Source: JBNAVJ01 sp049700455 (GTDB taxonomy: Bacteria > Bacteroidota > Ignavibacteria > Tepidaquicellales > Tepidaquicellaceae). From it: a stretch of 10,778 bases of DNA. Position 1 is the stretch's first letter, and each line of letters starts with the position of its first letter. The translations under genes and the position numbers were made by a program. Below the pieces are notes generated by a model that saw nothing but the letters and a program-made list of their open reading frames with translations, had not been told where the DNA came from and made no database searches. Below are positions 1 to 7,912 of this stretch, in pieces. Where the stretch lies: assembly GCA_049700455.1 (NCBI GenBank), contig JBNAVJ010000020.1:1-10778 (forward strand). Direction: 5' to 3'.

Positions 1-315
1 AAGTTTGATGGGACTGTTACAGGAGCAGAGCCTATAGGTAATAAATTACCGTCGTCGTTTGCATTGAGACAGAACTATCCCAATCCATTTAATCCGATTA
101 CGAACATAGAGTTTGATATACCAAAATCTTCGTCAGTGAGACTTACGGTATATGATATAAGAGGGCGGGAGGTATCAGTGTTATTGAATGAGAAATTAAA
201 TGCTGGCAGTTACCGTGTAATGTTTGATGGTAGCAATTTAAGCAGTGGAATATATTTCTATCAACTTACAGCAGGTGAATACACAAAGACAAATAAAATG
301 CTACTTATAAAATAA
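1..315 (+). CDS. Secreted protein with T9SS-type C-terminal sorting domain (5'-truncated)
   Basis: Only the last 104 codons are inside the window. The frame is open from base 1, so the real start lies upstream and the internal TTG at 64 is not a start. The visible part is a short linker, then NYPNPFNP followed by TNIEFDIP, a VYDIRGREV strand, an LNAGSYRV strand and a final SGIYFYQL strand, ending in KMLLIK. This is the beta-sandwich type A sorting domain (FlgD-Ig-like) found at the very end of cargo proteins of the type IX secretion system. In that family the domain directs export through the outer membrane and is usually removed or used for surface attachment. The domain is complete at its C terminus. 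Nothing can be said about the N-terminal cargo, which could be an enzyme, adhesin or structural protein. The NPFNP variant is typical of FCB-group bacteria outside the classical Bacteroidia. Confidence 0.88.
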   Translation, partial: KFDGTVTGAEPIGNKLPSSFALRQNYPNPFNPITNIEFDIPKSSSVRLTVYDIRGREVSVLLNEKLNAGSYRVMFDGSNLSSGIYFYQLTAGEYTKTNKMLLIK

Positions 316-673
316 AAATAATGCTCTTTATACTCATCCTTACCTGTATGGTGGGTATAACTTCAATGCCATTAAGATAGCTAAGGATAATTTATTCCTG
401 TATGGGGATAATTTCAATAAGAGGTAATTAAAGTAGACAGTGAAAACCTGGGAGAGAATTGATATTAGTAATTTAGATTTCACCACGTGTGTAAGATATT
501 ATCATATAAGTGTTTGTACCATTGAATTAATTGGTTTTTAATGTTTGATTTTTGATAGAAAAAAGGGGAGTATAATAAATCTCTTGATTTATAGAAAACT
601 TTTAAGTAAATTCCCCCAGTATAATTTTATTGTTCTATCAAGGAGTCTTTTCGTTAACTTAATCAAAAAAATT
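316..673. other. Gap without an intact gene; holds a short coding-looking remnant
   Basis: I see no complete gene here. One stretch, 311-427 in plus frame 2, is open and reads like protein in its second half (YLYGGYNFNAIK, later LYGDNFNKR, then a stop). It has no plausible start codon and opens inside the preceding gene's stop. Within it, 343-367 and 397-418 are imperfect direct repeats that both begin CCTGTATGG and differ by an in-frame 3-base gap. This suggests a decayed fragment of a repeat-containing protein. The rest (428-673) is AT-rich. It includes a TATAAT at 620-625 and an AAGGAG at 640-645, but no start codon lies at a suitable distance from that AAGGAG in the downstream gene's frame. 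Confidence 0.35.
328..360 (+). terminator. Possible weak hairpin terminator after the T9SS protein
   Basis: Starting 13 bases after the stop codon, arms 328-338 (TTATACTCATC) and 350-360 (GGTGGGTATAA) can form an 11-pair stem with two G-U pairs around an 11-base loop. There is no T-run after the stem, so a classical intrinsic terminator is doubtful. The stem also overlaps a coding-looking remnant and could be chance. Confidence 0.25.
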
Positions 674-1087
674 ATGAAGCTTACTATTTCTACAATTGTT
701 GTAGCCATTTTTCTCTTTCTTTTTGGCTGGCTAATTTATGACGTGATTCTCGCCAATTCTTTGCCCAATATGGCAAAGTTTATGAGACCTCGGGGTGATT
801 TCAAATGGTGGGCACTTATTGTAGGGATGATAATTGAAGCATTTCTATTGTCTTTTATTTATATGAAGACTTTCAAAGGTGTTTCACCATTTAAAGAGGG
901 ATTTATTTTTGGATTTGTTATTGGTTTGTTAAAGAGCCTGCCATATATGTTTTATATGTGGGCTTCTTATCAGGTCCCTTACAAAGAAGTTGTCCCTGAT
1001 GCTATTTTCATGGGGCTTACAATTCTAATTGCGGGCATCATTATTGGGTTGATTTTTGGGAAAAAGCCCATTGCTGAAACAACGTAA
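674..1087 (+). CDS. Small four-helix membrane protein of unknown function
   Basis: I do not recognise this gene. From the ATG at 674 it encodes 137 residues with four likely membrane helices at about residues 4-26, 46-64, 76-95 and 109-128, joined by short loops, and a short polar tail (GKKPIAETT). The open frame extends back to a TTG at 545, but those 43 extra residues are basic and not conserved-looking. The ATG starts directly before the first hydrophobic helix, so I prefer it. No good ribosome binding site sits in front of that ATG; the nearest AAGGAG is 28 bases away, so the start is uncertain. The general look (FLFGWLIYD in helix 1, glycine-rich helices 3 and 4) resembles small DUF1761-like membrane proteins, which is only a resemblance. 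It converges with mutB, whose stop lies 38 bases beyond its own, and no partner is evident. Confidence 0.7.
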   Translation: MKLTISTIVVAIFLFLFGWLIYDVILANSLPNMAKFMRPRGDFKWWALIVGMIIEAFLLSFIYMKTFKGVSPFKEGFIFGFVIGLLKSLPYMFYMWASYQVPYKEVVPDAIFMGLTILIAGIIIGLIFGKKPIAETT

Positions 1088-1125
1088 GAGTAAACTGTTA
1101 TATTCTGGTATTATAGTTGTTGCTA

Positions 1126-3300
1126 TCAGTGGAGAAATCTTCTATTTATTTCTTCCATAATTCTGATAGCGGCAGATGTGATTTTTGTACCAGGTCCAAA
1201 AATTGCAGCAGCTCCATTGTTGTATAAAAATTCATAATCCTGAGGAGGTATTACTCCCCCTATAACGACGATTATGTCTTCTCTACCAAGTCGTTTCAAT
1301 TCTGAAATTAGTTTTGGTAGTAATGTTTTATGTCCTGCTGCCAGTGAGCTTATCCCAATAACATGGACATCGTTTTCAATTGCCTGTCTTGCGGTTTCCT
1401 CAGGAGTCTGAAACAATGGTCCTATATCAACATCAAAGCCCATATCTGCGTAAGCAGTAGCAACAACTTTTGCACCTCTGTCGTGGCCGTCCTGTCCCAT
1501 TTTTGCAATTAATATTCTTGGTCTTCTACCTGCTTTTGCAGCAAAATCATCTGTCATTTTTCTGATGGTATCCATATCTTTATTGTTTCCATATTCAGTT
1601 TTATAAACGCCAGATACAGCTTTTGTGGTGGCTTGAAATCTGCCCCACACTTTTTCAAGCGCATAAGAGATTTCTCCTAATGTTGCTCTTGCACGTGCAG
1701 CTTTGATTGCCAGTTCTAATAAATTTTTGTCCCTATGTTTCGCACACTCTGTTAAATTGTCAAGTGCAGTCTGTACTTCGGATTCATTGCGTTTAGATTT
1801 TATTTCCTGAAGCCTGCGGATTTGTGCTTCCCTGACAGCAGTATTATCTATCTCAAGAATATCAATAGGTTCTTCTCTATCAAGACAGTATTTATTTACC
1901 CCAATTATTGCTTCTTTCCCGGAGTCAATTCGCGCCTGACGCCGGGCTGCAGCTTCTTCAATACGGAGTTTAGGAATTCCTGCTTCAATTGCTCTGGTCA
2001 TACCACCATAAGATTCTATCTCAATAATATGCTCCCATCCTTTTTTCAACAAAGCGTCTGTTAAAAATTCTACGTAATATGAACCGCCCCAGGGATCTAT
2101 AACTTTACAGATATTAGTTTCATATTGAAGATAAAGCTGAGTATTTCTTGCGATTCTTGCTGAGAAATCAGTAGGAAGTGCTATTGCTTCATCCAGAGAG
2201 TTAGTATGAAGTGATTGAGTATGTCCCAAGGCTGCTGCCATTGCTTCAACACAGGTTCTTACAACATTGTTGAAAGGGTCCTGTTCTGTCAGGCTCCAGC
2301 CCGAAGTTTGAGAGTGTGTCCTGAGAGCCATTGATTTTGGATTTTTAGGATTAAACATCTTAATAATCTTTGCCCACATAACTCTTGCAGCCCGCAATTT
2401 TGCTATTTCCATAAAATAGTTCATCCCTTCTGCCCAGAAAAATGATAGTCTGGGTGCAAATGCATCAATATCTATACCAGCATTTATACCTGTTCTAACA
2501 TATTCAAGGCCATCAGCAAGTGTATAAGCCATTTCAAGGTCTGCTGTTGCGCCTGCTTCCTGCATATGATAACCTGAAATGCTTATACTATTAAACTTTG
2601 GCATATATTGAGAAGTAAACTTAAATATGTCTGCAATAATTCTCATTGATGGTTCAGGAGGATATATGTAGGTGTTGCGAACCATATATTCTTTCAAAAT
2701 ATCATTCTGTATGGTACCGGAGAGTTGTTCTGGTTTGACTCCCTGTTCCTCAGCAGCAACTATGTAAAAAGCAAGAATTGGAAGTACAGCTCCATTCATT
2801 GTCATTGATACTGACATCTTATCTAGAGGGATTCCATCAAATAAGATTTTCATATCTTCTACTGTATCTATAGCAACTCCCGCTTTTCCCACATCTCCTA
2901 TGACACGTGGATGATCAGAATCATACCCCCTGTGAGTGGCAAGATCAAAGGCAATGGAAAGTCCCATCTGCCCAGCAGCAAGATTTCGTCTGTAAAAAGC
3001 ATTGCTCTCTTCTGCAGTTGAAAATCCTGCATATTGTCTTATTGTCCAGGGTCTTTGAATATACATAGTAGCATAAGGACCTCGTAAATACGGAGGAATT
3101 CCAGCCATAAAATTTAAATGTTCTACATTCTTTATATCTTCCCAATCATAGAGAGGAAAAACGTCAATTTGTTCCATCGTTTTCCATATAAACTCCTCCA
3201 GATTTTTACCTGTCTCTGTTTCAAATTTATTTCGCCATTCTTCTTTACTGATTGCGAGTGTTCTGGTATTGAGTTCAATTTTTGAAAAATCTGGTCTCAT
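1126..3300 (-). CDS. mutB: Methylmalonyl-CoA mutase, large (catalytic) subunit
   Basis: Cytoplasmic adenosylcobalamin enzyme interconverting (R)-methylmalonyl-CoA and succinyl-CoA in the propionate/succinate pathway. It has 724 residues, full length for the family. The N-terminal TIM barrel carries the RPWTIRQYAGFST block (83-95). The C-terminal B12 domain (about 593-724) has DGHDRG at 604-609, with His606 as the lower cobalt ligand, then ISSLAAGH and the IGGVIP block. Matching the Propionibacterium enzyme from memory, the substrate residues Tyr89, Arg207 and His244 correspond to Tyr90, Arg208 and His245. Keeping Tyr and Arg argues for methylmalonyl-CoA rather than isobutyryl-CoA, where they are Phe and Gln. 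The ATG overlaps the mutA TGA as ATGA, so the two subunits are translationally coupled and should form the MutAB heterodimer. No epimerase or MeaB-type chaperone gene lies in the window. Confidence 0.97.
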   Translation of the reverse strand: MRPDFSKIELNTRTLAISKEEWRNKFETETGKNLEEFIWKTMEQIDVFPLYDWEDIKNVEHLNFMAGIPPYLRGPYATMYIQRPWTIRQYAGFSTAEESNAFYRRNLAAGQMGLSIAFDLATHRGYDSDHPRVIGDVGKAGVAIDTVEDMKILFDGIPLDKMSVSMTMNGAVLPILAFYIVAAEEQGVKPEQLSGTIQNDILKEYMVRNTYIYPPEPSMRIIADIFKFTSQYMPKFNSISISGYHMQEAGATADLEMAYTLADGLEYVRTGINAGIDIDAFAPRLSFFWAEGMNYFMEIAKLRAARVMWAKIIKMFNPKNPKSMALRTHSQTSGWSLTEQDPFNNVVRTCVEAMAAALGHTQSLHTNSLDEAIALPTDFSARIARNTQLYLQYETNICKVIDPWGGSYYVEFLTDALLKKGWEHIIEIESYGGMTRAIEAGIPKLRIEEAAARRQARIDSGKEAIIGVNKYCLDREEPIDILEIDNTAVREAQIRRLQEIKSKRNESEVQTALDNLTECAKHRDKNLLELAIKAARARATLGEISYALEKVWGRFQATTKAVSGVYKTEYGNNKDMDTIRKMTDDFAAKAGRRPRILIAKMGQDGHDRGAKVVATAYADMGFDVDIGPLFQTPEETARQAIENDVHVIGISSLAAGHKTLLPKLISELKRLGREDIIVVIGGVIPPQDYEFLYNNGAAAIFGPGTKITSAAIRIMEEINRRFLH

Positions 3301-5429
3301 CTGGCATTTATTAATTCAAGAATAGAATTTAGTTTTGAATAGACATCATCACCAAGATAAATAAAATTATCCACTCCCGATTTCCTGTAAGTGTCAACAT
3401 CTTCCTTTGGATAGCCTGCAAGAATAACTATGGCTCCTGAATAAACTTTTTTTATTGCGTCGGTCAAAGATGGAACTATTTCTTTGTAAGTCTTATCGTC
3501 AGAACAGATAACAAAAACTTTTCCTTCAAAACTTTTTGAGTCTTCTATAACCTTAGAAATGGTACTGAAGCCTGAAGGATATATCACATTAAATCCCCCA
3601 ACTTCAAAAAACTCTTTTGCAAAATCTGCTCTTGCTTTGTACTCTGAAAGTCTACCGTAGGGGATAAGATATACTGCTGGCAGTTTACCTGTAGTCTCTT
3701 TAATCTTTAATGACTTCTGTCTTAAATTGAAAAATAAATTTGCTGGACTTACAACTTGTAAAACTGAAAATTCTATTTTCTTTTCTTTTCCATCTCTCAA
3801 TACGGAAGAAATCTCTGATATTGCTGCTCCAGCCAATAAAGCATTAACCATAGTTCTAATAAGTTCGGGAACTCCCTTCTGGTTAGCAAGTTTTATTTTC
3901 TCAAACTCTTGTGGTTTTATTTCTGATTGTTTCCGGTGCTGAGCTAATTCCTCAATTCTCTGAGTTGCAAATTCATTATAATTTAATGTTTTGAACTCTG
4001 GAGTTTGTTCTTTCAGGTTTGCATATAGGTTTGTCCCAATCAGTACATCTTTGCGCTTTTTATAGTTTTCCAGCCTGAGGTTGTTTGTTTCAGCCACTTC
4101 TTTTTGTATTAATGAACTTAAAAGTAATTTATACATACCTCCATTTGACACGATATCCTGAAACTTTTTCCATACTAACCGGGCTATTTCTTCAGTCAGT
4201 GCCTCAACGTAATAAGAACCTCCTGCTGGATCTACTACCTGTCCAAGATGAGCTTCCTCTTTAAGAATAATTTGTGTGTTGCGTGCTATCCTTCGTCCAA
4301 ATTCATCAGTAAGACCAAATTTTAAATCAAAAGGATGAGTAGTAATGCTATTAGCACCTCCTACAATAGCAGAAAAAGTTTCTGTTGTTGTTCTGAGCAT
4401 ATTAACATAAGGATCAGTGAATGTCAGGTTATATTCAGATGTGACAGAATGAATAAACATCTTTGAATCTTCTTCACTTCCTCCGTAATGTTGTATGATA
4501 TTATTCCACAGAATTCTTGCTGCTCTCAGTTTTGCAATTTCAGTAAAAAAGAAAGGTCCTGTTCCAAAAGTAAATTTGATTCTTGGTGCAATTGTTCCGA
4601 TATCCAGTCCTCTATCTAATAGCATATTGATATATTCAACAGCAGTAGCAAGGGAAAAAGCAAGCTCCTGAATAGCAGTGGCTCCAGCATTGTGATAGGG
4701 GGTGGAATTTATATTGATTGTAAATAAATTTGGTAAATTGTTTTTGCAATATTCTGTAACCATCTTCATACAATCAAATATGATATTCAACTCCGCCGGA
4801 AGGTAACCGTAATGAACAGCGAATCCATATGGGTCAATTTCTATTCCACCACGAACTTTTACCGGGTCAAAATTTCCTTTTTTAATATATGCAGCCAGAA
4901 GAGCAAGCGCAAATAGCCCCCCATAACCAGAATCAATATAAAGAGGATATTTGATTATATTGATGCCAGATAATAAATTACAGAAGTCATTTAAGTTAAA
5001 AATTGAAGTACCATCTACTCCAACACCACTATCAGCAGAAGGAATACTTGCTGTTTTAAAAGCCAAATCTGGTTTGATTGTAATAACATTCTGTCCTTTT
5101 TCTATATCCTGTTTTAATGCTTCATTTGCTTTGCGGGGAGAAGGGTAGGGTAAAAACTGATTTATCTCCCACTCTTTACACAGGTAGCCGCAGCTTGAAA
5201 TTCCCCTTACAAAATTAGGAAATCCCGGTTTGGTCAGAAGAAATTCCAGATTCTCAATATCTTCACGAGTGTATATTGGTTTCAAAGTTATGCCTTCATA
5301 AGTCGTAGTAAAGAGTTTCTTCTTAAAATCTGCTCCCTTTAATTCTTTTTCAGCAACAGATTTCCATTCCTCATAAGAGATGGAACTAAAGTCAGAACTT
5401 ACTGAAAAATTTTCCGGTAACTTAGTCAT
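3297..5429 (-). CDS. mutA: Methylmalonyl-CoA mutase, small (non-catalytic) subunit
   Basis: Partner of the downstream mutB product in the heterodimeric mutase. It has 710 residues and keeps the barrel architecture, for example the PYHNAGATA block (244-252), APRIKFTFG (281-289), EIAKLRAARILW (297-308) and DPAGGSYYVEALT (400-412). The C-terminal Rossmann-like domain (about 583-710) is present, but the DxHxxG cobalamin motif is replaced by YGRLSEYKAR (591-600). No cofactor-ligating histidine is available, which is the normal state for MutA and separates it from MutB. The catalytic Tyr, Arg and His pattern of MutB is also not kept. The ATG at 5429 is the first plausible start and precedes the conserved N-terminal EWKSVAEKELKG. 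No Shine-Dalgarno sequence is visible in front of it. It is the first gene of a two-gene operon, transcribed away from the GcvH-like gene. Confidence 0.96.
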   Translation of the reverse strand: MTKLPENFSVSSDFSSISYEEWKSVAEKELKGADFKKKLFTTTYEGITLKPIYTREDIENLEFLLTKPGFPNFVRGISSCGYLCKEWEINQFLPYPSPRKANEALKQDIEKGQNVITIKPDLAFKTASIPSADSGVGVDGTSIFNLNDFCNLLSGINIIKYPLYIDSGYGGLFALALLAAYIKKGNFDPVKVRGGIEIDPYGFAVHYGYLPAELNIIFDCMKMVTEYCKNNLPNLFTININSTPYHNAGATAIQELAFSLATAVEYINMLLDRGLDIGTIAPRIKFTFGTGPFFFTEIAKLRAARILWNNIIQHYGGSEEDSKMFIHSVTSEYNLTFTDPYVNMLRTTTETFSAIVGGANSITTHPFDLKFGLTDEFGRRIARNTQIILKEEAHLGQVVDPAGGSYYVEALTEEIARLVWKKFQDIVSNGGMYKLLLSSLIQKEVAETNNLRLENYKKRKDVLIGTNLYANLKEQTPEFKTLNYNEFATQRIEELAQHRKQSEIKPQEFEKIKLANQKGVPELIRTMVNALLAGAAISEISSVLRDGKEKKIEFSVLQVVSPANLFFNLRQKSLKIKETTGKLPAVYLIPYGRLSEYKARADFAKEFFEVGGFNVIYPSGFSTISKVIEDSKSFEGKVFVICSDDKTYKEIVPSLTDAIKKVYSGAIVILAGYPKEDVDTYRKSGVDNFIYLGDDVYSKLNSILELINAR

Positions 5430-5431
5430 AA

Positions 5432-5456
5432 GATATTTTATGTTAATACAAATATC
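5432..5456 (-). promoter_or_regulatory. Inverted repeat just upstream of mutA, possible operator
   Basis: GATATTT (5432-5438) and AAATATC (5450-5456) are perfect 7-base arms with an 11-base spacer, ending two bases from the mutA start codon on the minus strand. A weak promoter candidate overlaps it: TTGAAT on the minus strand at 5484-5479, a 19-base spacer and TATGAT at 5459-5454. The repeat would then cover the transcription start and leader, a usual position for a repressor site. AT-rich palindromes arise easily by chance, so this is tentative. Confidence 0.3.
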
Positions 5457-5578
5457 ATAATAATTTTGCAGAATTAAAATTCAAAAAAGGCTTCCCTTCT
5501 GCGGAGATGTTGGCTAGAAAATTACATAGAAAGATTTTTTTTAAATATTAAAAATTTTACACTTATAAAAAAATTATG

Positions 5579-5607
5579 TTGAAAAAATAAAAAAATAATA
5601 GTATATT
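5579..5607 (+). promoter_or_regulatory. Candidate sigma-70 promoter for the GcvH-like/kinase unit
   Basis: TTGAAA (5579-5584) and TATATT (5602-5607) are each one mismatch from the -35 and -10 consensus, with the ideal 17-base spacing. Transcription would begin near 5614, giving a leader of about 18 bases that contains the ribosome binding site. The region is very AT-rich, so chance matches are common. I saw no sigma-54 -24/-12 pair here. Confidence 0.45.
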
Positions 5608-5620
5608 ATAATAAATAAAC

Positions 5621-5626
5621 GGAGGA
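5621..5626 (+). promoter_or_regulatory. Strong ribosome binding site for the GcvH-like gene
   Basis: GGAGGA lies five bases before the ATG at 5632 and is the clearest Shine-Dalgarno in the window, fixing this start. It contrasts with mutA on the other side of the same intergenic region, which has none. Confidence 0.85.
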
Positions 5627-5631
5627 ATAAA

Positions 5632-6285
5632 ATGGTTGCAGTATTGGTGTTTTTAGCAATAATGTTTATGGTCATTGTAGATATTATGATAATAAAAGCC
5701 AGCAAGACTTCAGCTGTGGCATACTCACCTTTAACAAGTCCACCAGTTTTTGGGAAAAAGAATCTTTTGGTACCAGGGGAGTTGCTTTATTCAAAGTCTC
5801 ATATATGGTTGAAGAAGACCGATGGTGGTTACCTTTCCGGTCTGGACGATTTTTTATTACATACATTGGGAAATGTACGAATTGTTAGAATTGTTAAGCC
5901 TGGTACTATTCTTAGAAAAGGTGACGTTATTATGGATGTTGAATTTGACTCGAAGAGACTCACCCTGCGTTCTCCTGTTACAGGAAAAGTGGTAAACTCA
6001 AATACATCTCTTCTTGATAAACCTTTAAAAGATTCTTATAACAATTGGGTTTTTGAGCTTGAATCAGTAGATTTAGCAGCTACAGATTTTATTTCGGGGG
6101 AGAAAATTTCAGCCTGGCTAAAAGAGGAATTTAGAAGACTTAAGGATTTTTTGGGCTTTGAAACTATGAATCCCGAACTGGGTGGAGTAATGATGTATGA
6201 TGGTGGTTATGTTGTTGAAGGTGTTTTGAGTTTGCTTGATGAAAAAGGAATTAGAAATTTTGAAGATAGATTTCTCAGACCATAA
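5632..6285 (+). CDS. Membrane-anchored GcvH-like (H-protein fold) protein
   Basis: It has 217 residues. Residues 2-21 form one hydrophobic helix followed by basic residues, suggesting an N-terminal anchor with the rest in the cytoplasm. Residues 52 to about 148 align with glycine cleavage H protein: YSKSHIWL matches YSKEHEWL, then LGNVRIVRIVKPGT, the RKGDVI strand, RSPVTGKVV and a LLDKPL segment. In E. coli GcvH the lipoylated lysine is ten residues after the G of the GD pair. In a gap-free alignment, supported by an equal distance to the following SP, this position is Ser107, and the only lysine (Lys108) is shifted by one. Lipoylation is therefore doubtful. Residues 175-217 are an extra tail I cannot assign. 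No glycine cleavage genes are nearby. The kinase begins 13 bases downstream, so a role in sensing or in membrane electron transfer is more likely than glycine catabolism. Confidence 0.8.
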   Translation: MVAVLVFLAIMFMVIVDIMIIKASKTSAVAYSPLTSPPVFGKKNLLVPGELLYSKSHIWLKKTDGGYLSGLDDFLLHTLGNVRIVRIVKPGTILRKGDVIMDVEFDSKRLTLRSPVTGKVVNSNTSLLDKPLKDSYNNWVFELESVDLAATDFISGEKISAWLKEEFRRLKDFLGFETMNPELGGVMMYDGGYVVEGVLSLLDEKGIRNFEDRFLRP

Positions 6286-6298
6286 ACAAAATTTTTAG

Positions 6299-7912
6299 GT
6301 GGCTCTAAGGATTTTTAATAAGCTGAGTATAAAGTTGTTTTTTGTTATCTCAGCTGTTCTGGTTGTAATTTTTTCAGTTTATACCTACATCGTTGTAGTC
6401 AGCCTTCAGGAGAATATCACTTCTCTTTACCGACAGACAGCCTATAATATGAGTGATATTATTAAGCGCTCCACACGGTATAGTATGTTCTACAATAAGC
6501 GTGATGATATTAGAGAAATAATAAGAACAATAGGTAATGAGCCCGGTGTTAAAAGCGTGAGAGTGTATAATAAAATTGGAACCATTGTTTATTCCGCAGA
6601 TGAAAGCGAATTGAACAAGAAAGTTGATATTAATGCTGAAGCCTGTAATGTATGTCATAGGTCCAACGAAAGTTTTTCAGAAGCAATTTTGAAAGATAGC
6701 ATCCGTATCTTTAAACTCAAAAATGAAAGACTCTTAGGGCTGATTAATCCTATCAAAAACGAAAGGGATTGTTATACTTCAGATTGTCATGCTCATAGCG
6801 AAAGCAGTAAATATCTTGGGGTTCTTGATGTTGTTATATCTATGCAAAGTGCTGATGCGGTAATTGATTCTGCTAAAAAAACTATAATATTTGATTCTAT
6901 ATTGGTTACAATTGCCATTAGTGCAATAACAGGTTTATTTTTCTATGTGGTGGTAAATAAACCTCTTAAGAAATTACAGAAAGGTATAGATGAACTTGGA
7001 CATGGAAATCTTGATTATAGGATTGAGGTAAATTCACGTAATGAGCTTGGGATTATTGCTTCTGAATTTAATGAAATGGCGCGTAAATTGTTTGTTGCAT
7101 ATAATGAAATAAAACAGTGGTCTGAAACACTGAACGAAAAAGTAGAGGAAAAAACAGAAGAACTAAAACGAATTTACTCTCAAATTGTTCAGATTGAAAA
7201 ACTTGCTTCTCTTGGAAAACTTTCAGCGACCGTAGCTCACGAACTGAATAACCCGCTTGAAGGTATTCTTACCTATAGCAGGCTTTTATCCCGAAAAGTT
7301 AAAAATACTATGCCTGCTGAAAAACAGATAATAGAAATACTTGATCTGATTGGGGATGAGTCTGCAAGATGTGGAAAAATAGTTAAAGATCTTCTCTTAT
7401 TTTCACACAGGGAGGAAGATAGGTTTATTAACTGCAACATTATAGATTTGATTGATAAAGCTGCGCTTCTGATAAAACATCACTTTGAAATTAATAAAAT
7501 TACACTTGTCAGACAATACGAAGTGGATAATCTGGAGATAATGTGTAATCCTCAGAAGATTGAGCAGGCATTGATATCACTGATGATTAATGCAATAGAA
7601 TCAATGGATGGCAAGCAGGGAAAAATAACTGTAAAGGTAAATAGAGATAACAGCAGCTGTATTATTCGTGTTATTGATGAAGGCTGTGGCATAGCCGAGA
7701 AAGATATTAATAATATATTTGAACCTTTTTACACTACGAAAACAAATTCCAGGGCAACCGGACTCGGTCTTGCTGTTGTATATGGAATAGTCCAATCTCA
7801 TAAGGGTAAGATAGAGGTAGAAAACACTTCCCCTACAGGGACAACTTTTAAAATAACTTTACCTTTAAATCAAAAATTAGAGGGAAATGAAAAACAGAAT
7901 ATTAGTAGTTGA
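6299..7912 (+). CDS. Membrane histidine kinase with periplasmic c-type heme motifs
   Basis: A 537-residue sensor kinase. TM1 is about 13-35, the periplasmic domain 36-195, TM2 196-218, HAMP about 219-271, coiled coil 270-303, HisKA with VAHELNNP (phosphoacceptor His314), then HATPase with the N box around Asn431, DEGCG at 460-464, EPFYTTK (475-481) and TGLGLA (487-492). The periplasmic part starts like a Cache/PAS-type sensor fold (VKSVRVYNKIGTIVYS). It carries CNVCH (116-120), a normal CxxCH heme site, and CYTSDCH (158-164), a CX4CH variant known from some multiheme cytochromes. Covalent heme makes it a likely redox or gas sensor; the ligand is unknown. The start is GTG at 6299; no ATG precedes TM1, and no clear ribosome binding site lies in front, so the start is slightly uncertain. 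The 3' end overlaps the response regulator by 26 bases, indicating a cognate pair. Confidence 0.93.
   Translation: MALRIFNKLSIKLFFVISAVLVVIFSVYTYIVVVSLQENITSLYRQTAYNMSDIIKRSTRYSMFYNKRDDIREIIRTIGNEPGVKSVRVYNKIGTIVYSADESELNKKVDINAEACNVCHRSNESFSEAILKDSIRIFKLKNERLLGLINPIKNERDCYTSDCHAHSESSKYLGVLDVVISMQSADAVIDSAKKTIIFDSILVTIAISAITGLFFYVVVNKPLKKLQKGIDELGHGNLDYRIEVNSRNELGIIASEFNEMARKLFVAYNEIKQWSETLNEKVEEKTEELKRIYSQIVQIEKLASLGKLSATVAHELNNPLEGILTYSRLLSRKVKNTMPAEKQIIEILDLIGDESARCGKIVKDLLLFSHREEDRFINCNIIDLIDKAALLIKHHFEINKITLVRQYEVDNLEIMCNPQKIEQALISLMINAIESMDGKQGKITVKVNRDNSSCIIRVIDEGCGIAEKDINNIFEPFYTTKTNSRATGLGLAVVYGIVQSHKGKIEVENTSPTGTTFKITLPLNQKLEGNEKQNISS

Noticed and set aside
545..673. Upstream extension of the small membrane protein to a TTG at 545
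   Set aside because: The added 43 residues are basic and non-conserved-looking, and no ribosome binding site supports the TTG. The ATG at 674 starts right at the first membrane helix.
1088..1125. Shared terminator between the membrane protein and mutB
   Set aside because: Only a 4-pair stem (ATAG/CTAT) with no T-run; not convincing.
1822..2064. Plus-strand open frame inside mutB
   Set aside because: Lies opposite strongly conserved mutB sequence; cysteine- and proline-rich shadow translation.
5500..5631. Sigma-54 promoter before the GcvH-like gene
   Set aside because: A TGGC at 5511-5514 is not followed by GC at the required distance; no -24/-12 pair found.
5430..5631. Cobalamin riboswitch upstream of mutA
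   Set aside because: No B12-box-like GCCACTG core and the leader is too short and AT-rich. B12-using enzymes are not usually controlled this way.
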